A stretch of DNA of 64,000 bases from Agromyces allii (lineage in GTDB: Bacteria > Actinomycetota > Actinomycetes > Actinomycetales > Microbacteriaceae). The stretch is from the NCBI RefSeq assembly GCF_009749385.1, contig NZ_WBIN01000005.1:62001-126000 (forward strand), in the 5' to 3' direction. Under the pieces are notes generated by a model that saw only the letters and a program-made list of their open reading frames with translations, did no database searches and was not told the origin of the DNA. Shown one piece after another: positions 36,876 through 45,218 of this stretch. Made by a program: the position numbers and the translations under genes. Position 1 is the first letter of the stretch. Each line of letters opens with the position of its first letter.

Positions 36876-38507
36876 TCAGCTCGCGTCGGCGTGGCCCTGA
36901 CCGTGGTCGTGGCCGGGTGCCAGACCGCCGCCGCCCGGGTTGTTGACGGTCAGCTCGGGACCGGCGGGTGCCGGCAGCGAGAGGCCCCCGGGCACGTTCG
37001 CGCCCTTGACCCCGTTCACCGACTGGGTGGAGTACGCGTAGGCGAGCACCGCGGTGGCGATCGCGTCGACGTTCTGGTCGAGCGCGGTGCGGTTCACGTT
37101 GTCGATCGTGTCGCACGCCTGGTGGTAGCACGGGTCGTACTGCGCCCCCGCGGTACCGCCCCAGATCGCCGCCTGCTCGGCCGTCTTCACGACCTCGGCG
37201 CCCGTGAACAGGCCGCCCGACGGGATGCCGGCGAGGATGAACGCCTCATAGTCGCTGCGCCCGCTGAACTCGGCGTCGTCGTACGGGATCGCGTTGCCGG
37301 TGTAGAAGCTCTCGAAGAGGTCCTCGATCGCTTCGGAGCCCGCGGGCACCGCGACCGGGGCCGGCCAGCTGGACTCGTCGGCGTCGTACACCATCTGGAT
37401 GTAGTTCGGCGATCCGACCATGTCGAAGTTCATGTACAGGGCGATGTCGTCCTTCTGCGCCTGGCTCAGGCCGTCGACGTACGCCTGCGACCCGAGCAGG
37501 CCGTCCTCCTCGGCTCCCCACCATGCGAAGCGGACGGTGTTGGCCGGCTTGAGCTTGGACAGCTTCTCGGCCACCGCGATGAGCGAAGCGCTGCCACTGC
37601 CGTTGTCGTTGATGCCGGGGCCGGCGGAGACGGAGTCGAGGTGCGCGCCCGCCATGACGACATTGTGCGTGTTCTTGCCCGGGAGCTCTGCGATCACGTT
37701 GACCTGCGGACGCTGCTCGGGGCTCGGCACGGTGACCGTCGCCGTCGAGCCTGGCACGGCGAGCGCCGCACCGTCGGCGTAGCTGATCCCGACCACCGGA
37801 ACGTCCAGCGGCTGGGTGTTGATCCCGAAGAGCGTGCCCAGGAGGAGCACCGAGCGCTCGGGCGTGTTGCCCTGGTTGAACTCGATGACCGCCTCGGCGC
37901 CCGCGTTCTGCGCGTTCCGCGCCTTGACGCCGAACTCGCACGTGCCGCGCTGGATGAGCGCGATCTGGGTGCCGGGTGCGTCGAATCCGAGGCCCGTGAA
38001 GTCGGATGCCTCGCATCCGCTCGTGACGGTGAGTCCGTTCGGCTGCCCGAGGACGACGTCGACGGGGATGACGGTGCCGGTCACGGTGCCGTAGCCGGTG
38101 CCGGTCATCGACTCGGTCGCCCTGGCGGTCGAGGTCGGCGTCAACTGCTGCAGGCTGGCTGGTCCGACGAAGGTGTAGTCGAACTCGTCGGTCGTCACCT
38201 TCCAGCCGGCGGCGGAGAGTTGCTCCTTCACGTACTCGACGCTCGCGTCGTAGCCGGGCAGACCTGCCGCACGGTTGCCGCCGTTCGCGTCGGCGATCGC
38301 CTGGAGCGCTTCCAGATGGCCGACCACCGCATCGGCGTCGACGCATTCGACGAGTTTCGCGATCGTGTTGTTGTTGCGGTTCTCGCACGAGTTGCCGCCG
38401 GGTGCGGCCAGTGCTGCTCCTGCGGGGACGAGGGCCAGGGCGGCGACCGCGGATATCGCGGTCGCGAGCGCTCCGGCCCGACGGGATTGCCTTGTCGTTC
38501 TTGACAT
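36876..38507 (-). CDS. Secreted M28 family aminopeptidase with PA domain
   Basis: Exported zinc aminopeptidase of 543 residues. A signal peptide with Arg pairs (TTRQSRRAGALATAISAV, then ALALVPAGAALAA) is followed by the M28 fold with an inserted protease-associated domain (about residues 120-265, IALIQRGTCEFGVKARNAQ). Metal and catalytic residues are visible: AGAHLDSVSAGPGINDNGSG (His, Asp), WWGAEEDGLLGS (catalytic Glu), NFDMVGS, SDYEAF and the last His in CYHQACDTIDN. It ends with a His/Gly tail. The ATG at 38505-38507 has GAGGAG 4 bases upstream. Relatives such as Streptomyces griseus aminopeptidase release hydrophobic N-terminal residues. Confidence 0.92.
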   Translation of the reverse strand: MSRTTRQSRRAGALATAISAVAALALVPAGAALAAPGGNSCENRNNNTIAKLVECVDADAVVGHLEALQAIADANGGNRAAGLPGYDASVEYVKEQLSAAGWKVTTDEFDYTFVGPASLQQLTPTSTARATESMTGTGYGTVTGTVIPVDVVLGQPNGLTVTSGCEASDFTGLGFDAPGTQIALIQRGTCEFGVKARNAQNAGAEAVIEFNQGNTPERSVLLLGTLFGINTQPLDVPVVGISYADGAALAVPGSTATVTVPSPEQRPQVNVIAELPGKNTHNVVMAGAHLDSVSAGPGINDNGSGSASLIAVAEKLSKLKPANTVRFAWWGAEEDGLLGSQAYVDGLSQAQKDDIALYMNFDMVGSPNYIQMVYDADESSWPAPVAVPAGSEAIEDLFESFYTGNAIPYDDAEFSGRSDYEAFILAGIPSGGLFTGAEVVKTAEQAAIWGGTAGAQYDPCYHQACDTIDNVNRTALDQNVDAIATAVLAYAYSTQSVNGVKGANVPGGLSLPAPAGPELTVNNPGGGGLAPGHDHGQGHADAS

Positions 38508-38672
38508 GTCACTCCTCACAGGCGAGGCCGTCTTCGTTGACGGCGCTTGAGGCCCGAGGCTATCCGCCGTGGCGCCTGCGCAACAGACTTGACATCGCCC
38601 CCCCGGATGAGGCTCGCGTCGCTCGCAGCGAACACCGGGCGTCCGTCCAGCGGCAGACCGTACGCTGGAACC

Positions 38673-39062
38673 ATGGCTACCGTTCCCCTGACGCTTGAGA
38701 CCTTCGAGAAGACGATCCTCGAGGGCGGCACCGTCTTCGTCGACTTCTGGGCCGGCTGGTGCGGCCCCTGCATGCAGTTCGCACCCAACTACGAGGCCGC
38801 CTCCGAGGCGAACCCCGACCTCGTGTTCGCGAAGGTCGACACCGAAGACCAGCAGCAGCTCGCCGCCGCGATGAACATCACGTCGATCCCGACGATCATG
38901 GCCTTCAAAGACGGCGTCGGCGTCTTCGCCCAGGCCGGCGCGCTCCCCCGCCCCGTCTTCGACGACCTGGTGTCCCAGGTGCGCGAGCTCGACATGGAGA
39001 AGGTGCGCGAGCAGATCGCGGCCGAGCAGTCGGCCGAGGGCGCCGAGACCCCCGTCGCCTGA
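38673..39062 (+). CDS. Thioredoxin
   Basis: Thioredoxin of 129 residues with the WCGPC redox site (around residue 30) in FVDFWAGWCGPCMQFAP, the cis-Pro region TSIPTIMAFKDG and a C-terminal extension of about 20 charged residues. It reduces protein disulfides in the cytosol with NADPH via thioredoxin reductase. ATG at 38673 has TACGCT 7 bases before it, so a leaderless message is possible; no Shine-Dalgarno is seen. Divergent from the M28 peptidase gene. Confidence 0.9.
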   Translation: MATVPLTLETFEKTILEGGTVFVDFWAGWCGPCMQFAPNYEAASEANPDLVFAKVDTEDQQQLAAAMNITSIPTIMAFKDGVGVFAQAGALPRPVFDDLVSQVRELDMEKVREQIAAEQSAEGAETPVA

Positions 39063-39107
39063 TCGGCTGAGCGGTCGTGCCTGCGAGCGGATGCCGCGGG
39101 CGATCGC

Positions 39108-39725
39108 CTAGGCGTTCGCGGGCGTCAGCGCCTCCGCGAGTCCGCTCGCGTCGAGGTCGACCCCGAACGGGCGCGCGTCGCCCGTGATGCGGGCCGGCAC
39201 GCGCACGAACGCGCCCCGCAGCCGCAGCGCATCGAGCTGTTCGAGCCACGGCTCGGTCGCGGCATCCGAGAGGAAGCCCGCGTGGCGTGGGCGGTCACCG
39301 CCCACGAGCTGCACGCCGACGCGGTATCGCATCGAGAGCCAGTGGCTCGCGCGCGGCACGAGCACGGCGTGCTGGTCGGCGCCGCCGTGGATGCGCGCGA
39401 GCTCGATCGCGGCCTGATGGCGGTGCACGTCGGTGACCGGGATGACGCTGCGCACCTCGCGCGAGCGGGCTGGCGCGTCGAGGATCTCGAGTCCGTCGAG
39501 CGTCGACAGACCGCCCCACTGGTCGGGATTCGTGCGCGTGTGCCCGGCGCGCAGGAGCACCACGAGCAGCCAGACGAGCGAGGCGACGAGCGCGATCAGG
39601 AACGGCCAGTACAGCCACGCGGGCGAGTTCGGGCGCACGATGCCCGTGAGGATGAGCAGCACGAGCACGAGCAGGTACGGGGTCGGCTCCCACGCGAGCA
39701 GGGGCTTCGAGCGGGGTGCTGGCAT
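39108..39725 (-). CDS. Membrane-anchored protein of unknown function
   Basis: A 205-residue protein. Two hydrophobic segments near the N-terminus (about residues 15-30 and 37-60) form a hairpin anchor, and the remaining 140 residues are soluble and cytosolic by the positive-inside rule. No catalytic motif is evident. I do not recognise a family. It starts with an ATG 10 bases before a 32-bp tandem repeat and may share a transcript with the LLM oxidoreductase upstream. Confidence 0.7.
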   Translation of the reverse strand: MPAPRSKPLLAWEPTPYLLVLVLLILTGIVRPNSPAWLYWPFLIALVASLVWLLVVLLRAGHTRTNPDQWGGLSTLDGLEILDAPARSREVRSVIPVTDVHRHQAAIELARIHGGADQHAVLVPRASHWLSMRYRVGVQLVGGDRPRHAGFLSDAATEPWLEQLDALRLRGAFVRVPARITGDARPFGVDLDASGLAEALTPANA

Positions 39726-39735
39726 GCGTTTCAGG

Positions 39736-39814
39736 CTACCCGAGCGCCGGGCGACCGAAGCGCCGGGCTACCCGAGCGCCGGGCGGCCGAAGCGCCGGGC
39801 TACCGGAGCCCCGG
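39736..39814. repeat. 32-bp tandem repeat, about 2.5 copies
   Basis: Unit 39736-39767 recurs at 39768-39799 with a single A-to-G change and partly at 39800-39814. Each unit holds two copies of AGCGCCGGGC. The last partial copy contains the stop codon and last codons of the LLM oxidoreductase gene, so the repeat seems to have grown out of the gene's 3' end. Confidence 0.85.
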
Positions 39815-40714
39815 CAGGCGCGACGCCACCTCGTCGAGCACCGCACGACTGCCGGCGTAGATGCCGTCCTCGCGCGGCCAGTGCGCGACGACGTCGGTGA
39901 AGCCGAGCTCGGCGGCGCGCCCCACGGCCTCCTCGAAGGCGTCGACGCTCTCGAGCGCGTACCGCGCCGACGAGTCGAGCAGTAGCGTTCTCGGCATGGT
40001 CGAGGCGTCGCGCCCTGCGGCCGCGCACGTGTCGTCGAGCCGTCGCGAGAGCTTCGCGGCGTAGGCCCACCACTCCTCGGTGTCGTCGATCGAGCCGGCC
40101 GTCGTGACCCAGCCGTCGCCGAGGCGCACGGCGAGCGCCATGGCCTTCGGGCCGTCGGCCGCGATGTGCAGCGGCGTGCGCGGGTGCTGCGGCGGTGCAC
40201 CCACCATGCGCGCGTTCACGGCGCGGTACCACTGCCCGTCGTACGAGATTCCGGCGTCATCGGATGCCGCGGCATCCGTCGCCGTCGGGTCGCCCTCGAA
40301 CCGCAGCAGGAGGTCGAGGGCCTCGGTGAACTCGGCGAACCGCTCGAACCGCTCGGTGGGCGTGAGCAGGGGCTCGCCGAGCACCGTCGCGTCGAAGCCC
40401 GTGCCGCCCGACCCGACGCCGAGCAGCACCCGGCCGCCCGAGATCTGGTCGACGGTCGCGATGTCCTTCGCGAAGGGCACCGGATGCCGGTAGTTCGGCG
40501 AGGCGACGAAGGTGCCGAGCTCGATGCGCTCGGTGACCATGGCGGCGGCCGTCAGCGTCGGCACGGTCGCGTGCCAGCGCTCGCCTGCGAGACCGCGCCA
40601 CGAGAGGTGGTCGTAGGTCCACGCGTGGTCGAAGCCGTACTCCTCGGCGCCGCGCCAGAGCTCGGCGGCCTCCGGCCAGTCGGACTGGGGCAGGATGCAG
40701 ATGCCGAAACGCAT
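39800..40714 (-). CDS. LLM class oxidoreductase (F420-dependent type)
   Basis: Luciferase-like TIM-barrel oxidoreductase of 304 residues: RFGICILPQ, WTYDHLSWRG, GTFVASPNYRHPVPFAKD, ISGGRVLLGVGSGGTGFD and PLHIAADGPKAMALAVRLGDGWVT are family segments. The GGGRVLLGVGSGG and ADGPKA features fit the coenzyme-F420-dependent branch rather than the FMN branch, which needs no partner reductase. Substrate unknown. Its stop lies inside a tandem repeat. Confidence 0.85.
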   Translation of the reverse strand: MRFGICILPQSDWPEAAELWRGAEEYGFDHAWTYDHLSWRGLAGERWHATVPTLTAAAMVTERIELGTFVASPNYRHPVPFAKDIATVDQISGGRVLLGVGSGGTGFDATVLGEPLLTPTERFERFAEFTEALDLLLRFEGDPTATDAAASDDAGISYDGQWYRAVNARMVGAPPQHPRTPLHIAADGPKAMALAVRLGDGWVTTAGSIDDTEEWWAYAAKLSRRLDDTCAAAGRDASTMPRTLLLDSSARYALESVDAFEEAVGRAAELGFTDVVAHWPREDGIYAGSRAVLDEVASRLPGLR

Positions 40715-40736
40715 GATCGAAGCCTACGGGCGCGGG

Positions 40737-41771
40737 CTAGGTCGCGGGGCGATCGACCGGGCGGCCGGTACCGACGGGCTGGTCGACCGGCAGTGGGTCG
40801 GGCTCGAACGACAGGTCGGGCTCCATGGCCGTCGCCGCGCCGGGCACGATGTCGGGGGCCGTCGCGAGCGCCGGGCGCTCGAAGCGCACGAGCACGATGC
40901 CGCCGAGGATGAGCAGGCCGCCGAGCAGCTGCACCGGGCCGATCGCCTCGCCGAGGAGGATCCACGCGACGATGCCCGCGAAGACGACCTCGGAGAGCCC
41001 GAGGAACGACGCGAGGCGCGTGCCGAGGATCTGGATGGCCTGGATGCCCGCGACGTACGCGAACGCCGTCGACACGGCGCCGACCGTCAGCACCGGCACC
41101 CACCACGGGGCCGTCGTGCCGAAGTACGGCATGGACGCGAAGTTCGCCTCGAACGGCACGAGGCCGACGAGGAGCGAGGCGCCGAGCACGAGGCATCCGA
41201 TGAACAGGCCGACTGCGGCGAGCGAGATCGGCGGGATGCCGGTGTCGGTCCGCTCGCCGAGCACGTAGTAGACGGCCACGCCGATCATCGCGATCGCCGC
41301 GAAGGCGATGCCGAGCGGGTCGAGGGCGCCGCCGGCCGGGCCGATGACGAGCACGAGGCCCACGATCGCGACGACCGACCCGGCGAGCACGACGAACTGC
41401 GGCACGTGGCGGGTGCGCACCCAGGCGAGGGCGACCAGGGCCACGGGCGCGAGGTACTCGATGAGCAGCGCCGTGCTCACGGGAATGCGCGAGATCGACA
41501 TGTAGAACGCGAGCTGCACGCCCGCGACCGCGATGACGGAGTAGACCAGCACGGTCCACTTCGCGCGCCAGAGCGGCCGGAGGTCGAACTTCAGCGCGAT
41601 CAGGCCGGGCACGAGCAGCAGCAGGGCGCCCACGAGCACGCGGAAGAACACCGCCGCGCCGGGCGACCAGCCCGACTCGAGCAGGGGTTTCACGACGGCC
41701 CCGCCCGCGCCGAACGCGAGGCCCGAGCCGAGGCCGAGCATGATGCCGAGGATGCCGCGTGAAGCCCGCAT
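40737..41771 (-). CDS. EamA/DMT family transporter
   Basis: Drug/metabolite transporter of about 344 residues with ten predicted membrane helices in two EamA repeats (first GLGSGLAFGAGGAVVKPLLESGW; second ending SFLGLSEVVFAGIVAWILLGEAIGPVQLLGGLLILGGI). The C-terminal 45 residues are Pro/Asp-rich and cytosolic. Such proteins export amino acids or other small metabolites. The start is uncertain: the ATG at 41769-41771 matches the family's usual length, but in-frame ATGs at 41804 and 41834 exist and none has a good ribosome site. Confidence 0.85.
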   Translation of the reverse strand: MRASRGILGIMLGLGSGLAFGAGGAVVKPLLESGWSPGAAVFFRVLVGALLLLVPGLIALKFDLRPLWRAKWTVLVYSVIAVAGVQLAFYMSISRIPVSTALLIEYLAPVALVALAWVRTRHVPQFVVLAGSVVAIVGLVLVIGPAGGALDPLGIAFAAIAMIGVAVYYVLGERTDTGIPPISLAAVGLFIGCLVLGASLLVGLVPFEANFASMPYFGTTAPWWVPVLTVGAVSTAFAYVAGIQAIQILGTRLASFLGLSEVVFAGIVAWILLGEAIGPVQLLGGLLILGGIVLVRFERPALATAPDIVPGAATAMEPDLSFEPDPLPVDQPVGTGRPVDRPAT

Positions 41772-41887
41772 TGCGCTGCCGTTCCGTTGGTTCGTGATTC
41801 GCATGAGATCGTTCGCGAGCCGCGGCCATGTCATGCCCGAAACTCGTTATGCTCGTGACAGTACTCGGGCAGGAAGTCAGGAGTCAA

Positions 41888-42436
41888 ATGTTTTTCACCC
41901 ATGACACGGAGTCGGCGCTGCAGTTCGTGGGCGCGCTCACCGACACGGTGCCCTCGGCCTCCGATTCGGGCGACGACGAGCTGCGCACGATCGGCCAGCT
42001 CGACGCGCTGCTCGTGACCTGGAAGTACTCCGGGCGGCACGACCGCGACGCCCGCGAACTCGGCGAGGTGCGCGACGCGCGCGAACGCCTCCGCGCGCTC
42101 TGGCTCCTCGACCGCGACGCCGCGGCCGACGCCGTGAACGAGCTGCTCGCCGACGCGCACGCCCTCCCCCGGCTCGTGCGCCACGACGACCTCGACTGGC
42201 ACATCCACGCGACCGCGCTCGACGAGCCGCTCGCCACGCGCATCCTCGTCGAGGCGGCCATGGCGTTCGTCGACGTCATCCGCTCCGACCAGATGGAGCG
42301 CCTGCGCGTGTGCGACGCCGACGACTGCGAGAGCCTCTACGTCGACCTCTCGAAGAACGGCTCGCGCCGCTTCTGCACCACGCGCTGCGGCAACCGCATG
42401 GCCGTGCGCGCCTACCGGGCCCGCGCCGAGGCCTGA
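41888..42436 (+). CDS. CGNR zinc finger domain protein
   Basis: A 182-residue protein with an N-terminal ABATE-type (CGNR-associated) domain and a C-terminal CGNR zinc finger: RLRVCDADDCESLYVDLSKN then SRRFCTTRCGNRMAVRAYRAR, giving the C-x4-C and C-x3-CGNR ligands. These proteins are thought to be stress-related transcription factors. AGGAG lies just before the ATG. Divergent from the EamA transporter gene, so it may regulate it. Confidence 0.87.
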   Translation: MFFTHDTESALQFVGALTDTVPSASDSGDDELRTIGQLDALLVTWKYSGRHDRDARELGEVRDARERLRALWLLDRDAAADAVNELLADAHALPRLVRHDDLDWHIHATALDEPLATRILVEAAMAFVDVIRSDQMERLRVCDADDCESLYVDLSKNGSRRFCTTRCGNRMAVRAYRARAEA

Positions 42437-42550
42437 CGCTCGACCGCAGCCGAACTCCGGATGCCGCGGACGACGCGCCGATCCTTCCAGGTTTCGCACG
42501 GCGTGTCGCCGTCGCGATCCGGAGTTGCGCCGCGCACCGTGCGCGTCGAG

Positions 42551-43306
42551 CTAGGCCGGACAGCCCGCATCGACCGCCGCGATCGCGTCGAGGTCCTCCG
42601 GCGCGATCGTGAGCCCGTAGGCGAGCAGCACGCCCGCGAACCGGTCGACGTACGTGCAGGCGTACTCGCCCCGCGGCGGCATCCATTCGGCCGGCCCCGA
42701 GTCGGATTTCGACTGGTTCGCCGGCCCGTCGACCGCCGAGAGGTTCGCCGGGTCGTTCGCGAACGCGGCGCGCTGCGCGTCGGTCCACGTCGAGGCGCCG
42801 TGCTGCCACGCGTACGAGAGCGGCACCATGTGGTCGATCTGCACGGCCTCTGACGTGTCGGGGCCCCGCGTGAACGAGATCACGGCGCCCGTGTACGGGT
42901 CGTGCAGCGTGCCCGTGCGCACGATGCAGCCGTTGCTGTCGGCGCGGAACACGAGGTCGACGAGGTCGCGGATCAGCACGTCGTTGCGCGTGTCGCAGCC
43001 GTTGCCGTCGACGTCGGCCCAGGCCGCGCCGAACAGTTCGCGGTCGTACGGCGACGTCGAGGACGGGCCCGCCACCACGAGTGCCGCGAGGTCGGGGTCG
43101 AGCGTCGCCGGGTCGATCGGGGCGCGGTGGACCGGGGCGTCGGATGCCGCGGCCGACGGCCCCGGCGGGAACCAGCCGTCGCCCGCCTCCGAGCTCGTGC
43201 CCTCCGGCCCGTAGAGGTACACCCAGATGGCGACGGCGAGCACGATGACGAGGAGGGTCGGGAGGGAGATCCGGCGGGTGCGGCGGGAACGGCGGCGAGA
43301 GGGCAT
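42551..43306 (-). CDS. Secreted or membrane-anchored HNH endonuclease family protein
   Basis: Protein of about 251 residues. A basic N-terminus (SRRRSRRTRR) precedes one hydrophobic segment (ISLPTLLVIVLAVAIWVYLY), so the rest is outside the cell. The nuclease core is of the DUF1524/GmrSD C-terminal HNH type: VQIDHMVPLSYAWQHG (Asp-His), then NDPANLSAVDGPANQSKSD and the Cys-containing end. This group includes extracellular nucleases of actinobacteria that may be used for nutrient scavenging or biofilm DNA. The ATG at 43304-43306 lacks a clear ribosome site. Confidence 0.87.
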   Translation of the reverse strand: MPSRRRSRRTRRISLPTLLVIVLAVAIWVYLYGPEGTSSEAGDGWFPPGPSAAASDAPVHRAPIDPATLDPDLAALVVAGPSSTSPYDRELFGAAWADVDGNGCDTRNDVLIRDLVDLVFRADSNGCIVRTGTLHDPYTGAVISFTRGPDTSEAVQIDHMVPLSYAWQHGASTWTDAQRAAFANDPANLSAVDGPANQSKSDSGPAEWMPPRGEYACTYVDRFAGVLLAYGLTIAPEDLDAIAAVDAGCPA

Positions 43307-43496
43307 CCGATCATTCTGGCGTGCCCCGGAGACACCGGATGACACGCCGGCAGCCCCGGGTTCGCGCGGCATCAGCCGCGGAATCGCTCGCCACGGGGTC
43401 TTGCCGGATCACGGGCACTTCGTCAGGCGCCGGATGCGTCGAACCCCCGTGGCCTGCGCGACACGTCGCCCCGCGGCATCCATCGCCCGGGAATGA

Positions 43497-43540
43497 CGAA
43501 AGCCCCCGGCCGGTTCCGAAGAACTGGCGGGGGGCTTTCG
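43497..43540 (-). terminator. rpsO terminator
   Basis: CGAAAGCCCCC (43497-43507) pairs with GGGGGCTTTCG (43530-43540), with further pairing of CGGTTC/GAACTG inside. On the minus strand it lies 60 bases beyond the rpsO stop. Confidence 0.8.
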
Positions 43541-43599
43541 CAAGAAGCTCGCGGTATCAACGAGAGCCGCAGCGCCGCACGAATGCGGCTGGGTGCTGC

Positions 43600-43869
43600 T
43601 TAGCGGCGCAGGCCGAGACGCTCGATGAGCTTGCGGTAGCGGTTGATCTCGACATCGGCGAGGTAGCCGAGGAGACGACGGCGCTGACCGACGAGGAGGA
43701 GCAGGCCACGACGCGAGTGGTGGTCGTGCTTGTGCTCCTTCAGGTGCTCGGTGAGGTCCTTGATTCGCTTCGTGAGGAGCGCGATCTGGACCTCGGGGGA
43801 TCCAGTGTCACCGGGGTGCGTCGCGTACTCTTCGATGATCGCCTTCTTGACGTCTGCTTCGAGTGCCAT
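43600..43869 (-). CDS. rpsO: 30S ribosomal protein S15
   Basis: Ribosomal protein of 89 residues, the usual length. [32 protein letters not shown], then [28 protein letters not shown] covers the 16S rRNA-binding loop ([12 protein letters not shown]). It helps assemble the platform of the 30S subunit and represses its own translation in several bacteria. The ATG at 43867-43869 is chosen over one seven codons upstream because the protein then matches the family. In most actinobacteria pnp follows closely; here it is 19.7 kb downstream. Confidence 0.97.
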   Translation of the reverse strand: MALEADVKKAIIEEYATHPGDTGSPEVQIALLTKRIKDLTEHLKEHKHDHHSRRGLLLLVGQRRRLLGYLADVEINRYRKLIERLGLRR

Positions 43870-44173
43870 AGATGGGATCCCCTTTCTCATTCGTTGCGCG
43901 CTGCCCGAGGCCGAATGCCTGGGCTCTCTTGATGCGCGGCCGTTTCACGGCAACCTGAAGAGTCTACCAGAGCGGATGCCGCGTGGCCGCCGGTGCGCGG
44001 AACGGCCGATGCGCACCGGCACGCTGTGCACAGCGCCGATCCCACCGCCGAGGATCCGCATACGATGTGCCGCACGGCACCCGCCGCTCATCCGCACCCG
44101 CGTTCGGCGCGGGCGCACCGCCATCGACACCTGCACACCCGGGCCCTCGCGGCGCCCGGAAGGGAGCCCCGCC
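43870..44173. other. Divergent intergenic region of rpsO and the DUF4190-like gene
   Basis: No gene is seen in these 304 bases. On the minus strand TAGACT (43966-43961) is a fair -10 for rpsO, giving a leader of about 85 bases that may fold for S15 autoregulation. On the plus strand GGAAGGGAG (about 44157-44166) is the ribosome site of the next gene; I see no clear plus-strand promoter. Confidence 0.45.
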
Positions 44174-45202
44174 ATGCCCGAGACGCCGATCGAGTCCGAT
44201 GAGGCGCGTTCCGACCGTCCGGTGTCGCCGTACGGGCCCTCCCCGACGACCGCGGTCGGCGCCGCACCCGCACCTGCTCCTACTCCCGCTCCCGCTCCCG
44301 CTCCGGAGTACGGGGCTGCGGCGTCGGTCTCGCCCTACGGCGCCGCACCCGCTTCGACGCATCCCCCGGCTGCCCCGCCCGTCGGCTCGCGCGACCCGTT
44401 CGGGCTCGCGGCCCTCGTCGTCGGCCTCGTCGCCGTCGTGACCGCGGTGATCCCGGCCGCCGTCGTCGTCGCCTGGCTTCCGGCCCTCGTCGCCGTCGGC
44501 CTCGGCATCGCGGCCCTCGCATCGAAGGGGGTCACGCGAAAGGGGCACGGGCTGGCCGGCCTGATCCTCGGCGTCGTCGCGTTCCTCCTCGCGATCGTCG
44601 TGAGCGTCGCCGCCCTGTTCTGGTCGGCGTCCGCACCGATCGGCGGGTCGACCGGTGACTTCAGTTCGGGGCTGCTCGACGAAGCGCTGAACGACCCCGA
44701 TGCCGCCGACGAGTACGTGCCGTCCGAGTTCCAGGTCGTCGGCGGCACGGCGACGGGCGACCTCGACGACCCGTTCCCCATCGGCGAGACGGTCGAGGTC
44801 ACGAACCACGGTGAGCCGTACTACTCGATCACCGTCGGCGCGCCGAACCCCGATGCCGACGCGCTCGTCGCCGAAGAGAATCCGTACAACGACGTCGCTC
44901 CCGAAGGCTCCTCGTACGTCCTCGTGCCGGTGACCGTCGAGTTCCACGGAGATGCGGAAGACCCCGACGCGCTCGGCTCGCCGGCCTTCGACATCCGCGT
45001 CTCGTTCACGACGGGCGACGGCGGGCGCATCGACGAGGACTACGCGGTGATCCCCGACCCGTTCTTCATGCTCCCCGAGCTGAAGTCGGGCGAGAGCGCC
45101 ACCGGCAACCTCGTGTTCGTCCTCCCCGACTCGACCCTCGACGCCGGAACCTGGCTGGTCGACCTCGGGTACGAGGATTCGTTCCACACGTCGGCCCGCT
45201 AG
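44174..45202 (+). CDS. DUF4190/DUF4352-type membrane lipoprotein-like protein
   Basis: A 342-residue protein in three parts: a disordered Pro/Ala N-terminus with PAPAPTPAPAPAPE and two SPYG repeats; two hydrophobic segments (about residues 75-105 and 118-145), separated by a GVTRKGHGLAGLILG turn typical of DUF4190; and an extracellular beta-rich domain like DUF4352 (residues about 190-340, VEVTNHGEPYYSITV, VLVPVTVEF, SGNLVFVLPD-type strands). Such proteins are common at the actinobacterial surface and often immunoglobulin-like; function unknown. It is convergent with hsdR. Confidence 0.78.
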   Translation: MPETPIESDEARSDRPVSPYGPSPTTAVGAAPAPAPTPAPAPAPEYGAAASVSPYGAAPASTHPPAAPPVGSRDPFGLAALVVGLVAVVTAVIPAAVVVAWLPALVAVGLGIAALASKGVTRKGHGLAGLILGVVAFLLAIVVSVAALFWSASAPIGGSTGDFSSGLLDEALNDPDAADEYVPSEFQVVGGTATGDLDDPFPIGETVEVTNHGEPYYSITVGAPNPDADALVAEENPYNDVAPEGSSYVLVPVTVEFHGDAEDPDALGSPAFDIRVSFTTGDGGRIDEDYAVIPDPFFMLPELKSGESATGNLVFVLPDSTLDAGTWLVDLGYEDSFHTSAR

Positions 45203-45218
45203 GGACGGCGACGCGCGT

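Noticed and set aside
38589..38594. TTGACA as a -35 box of the thioredoxin gene
   Set aside because: No -10-like hexamer lies 16-18 bases downstream; TACGCT next to the ATG is a better candidate on its own.
39736..39814. Possible CRISPR array
   Set aside because: The copies are directly adjacent with no unique spacers and no cas genes are in the window.
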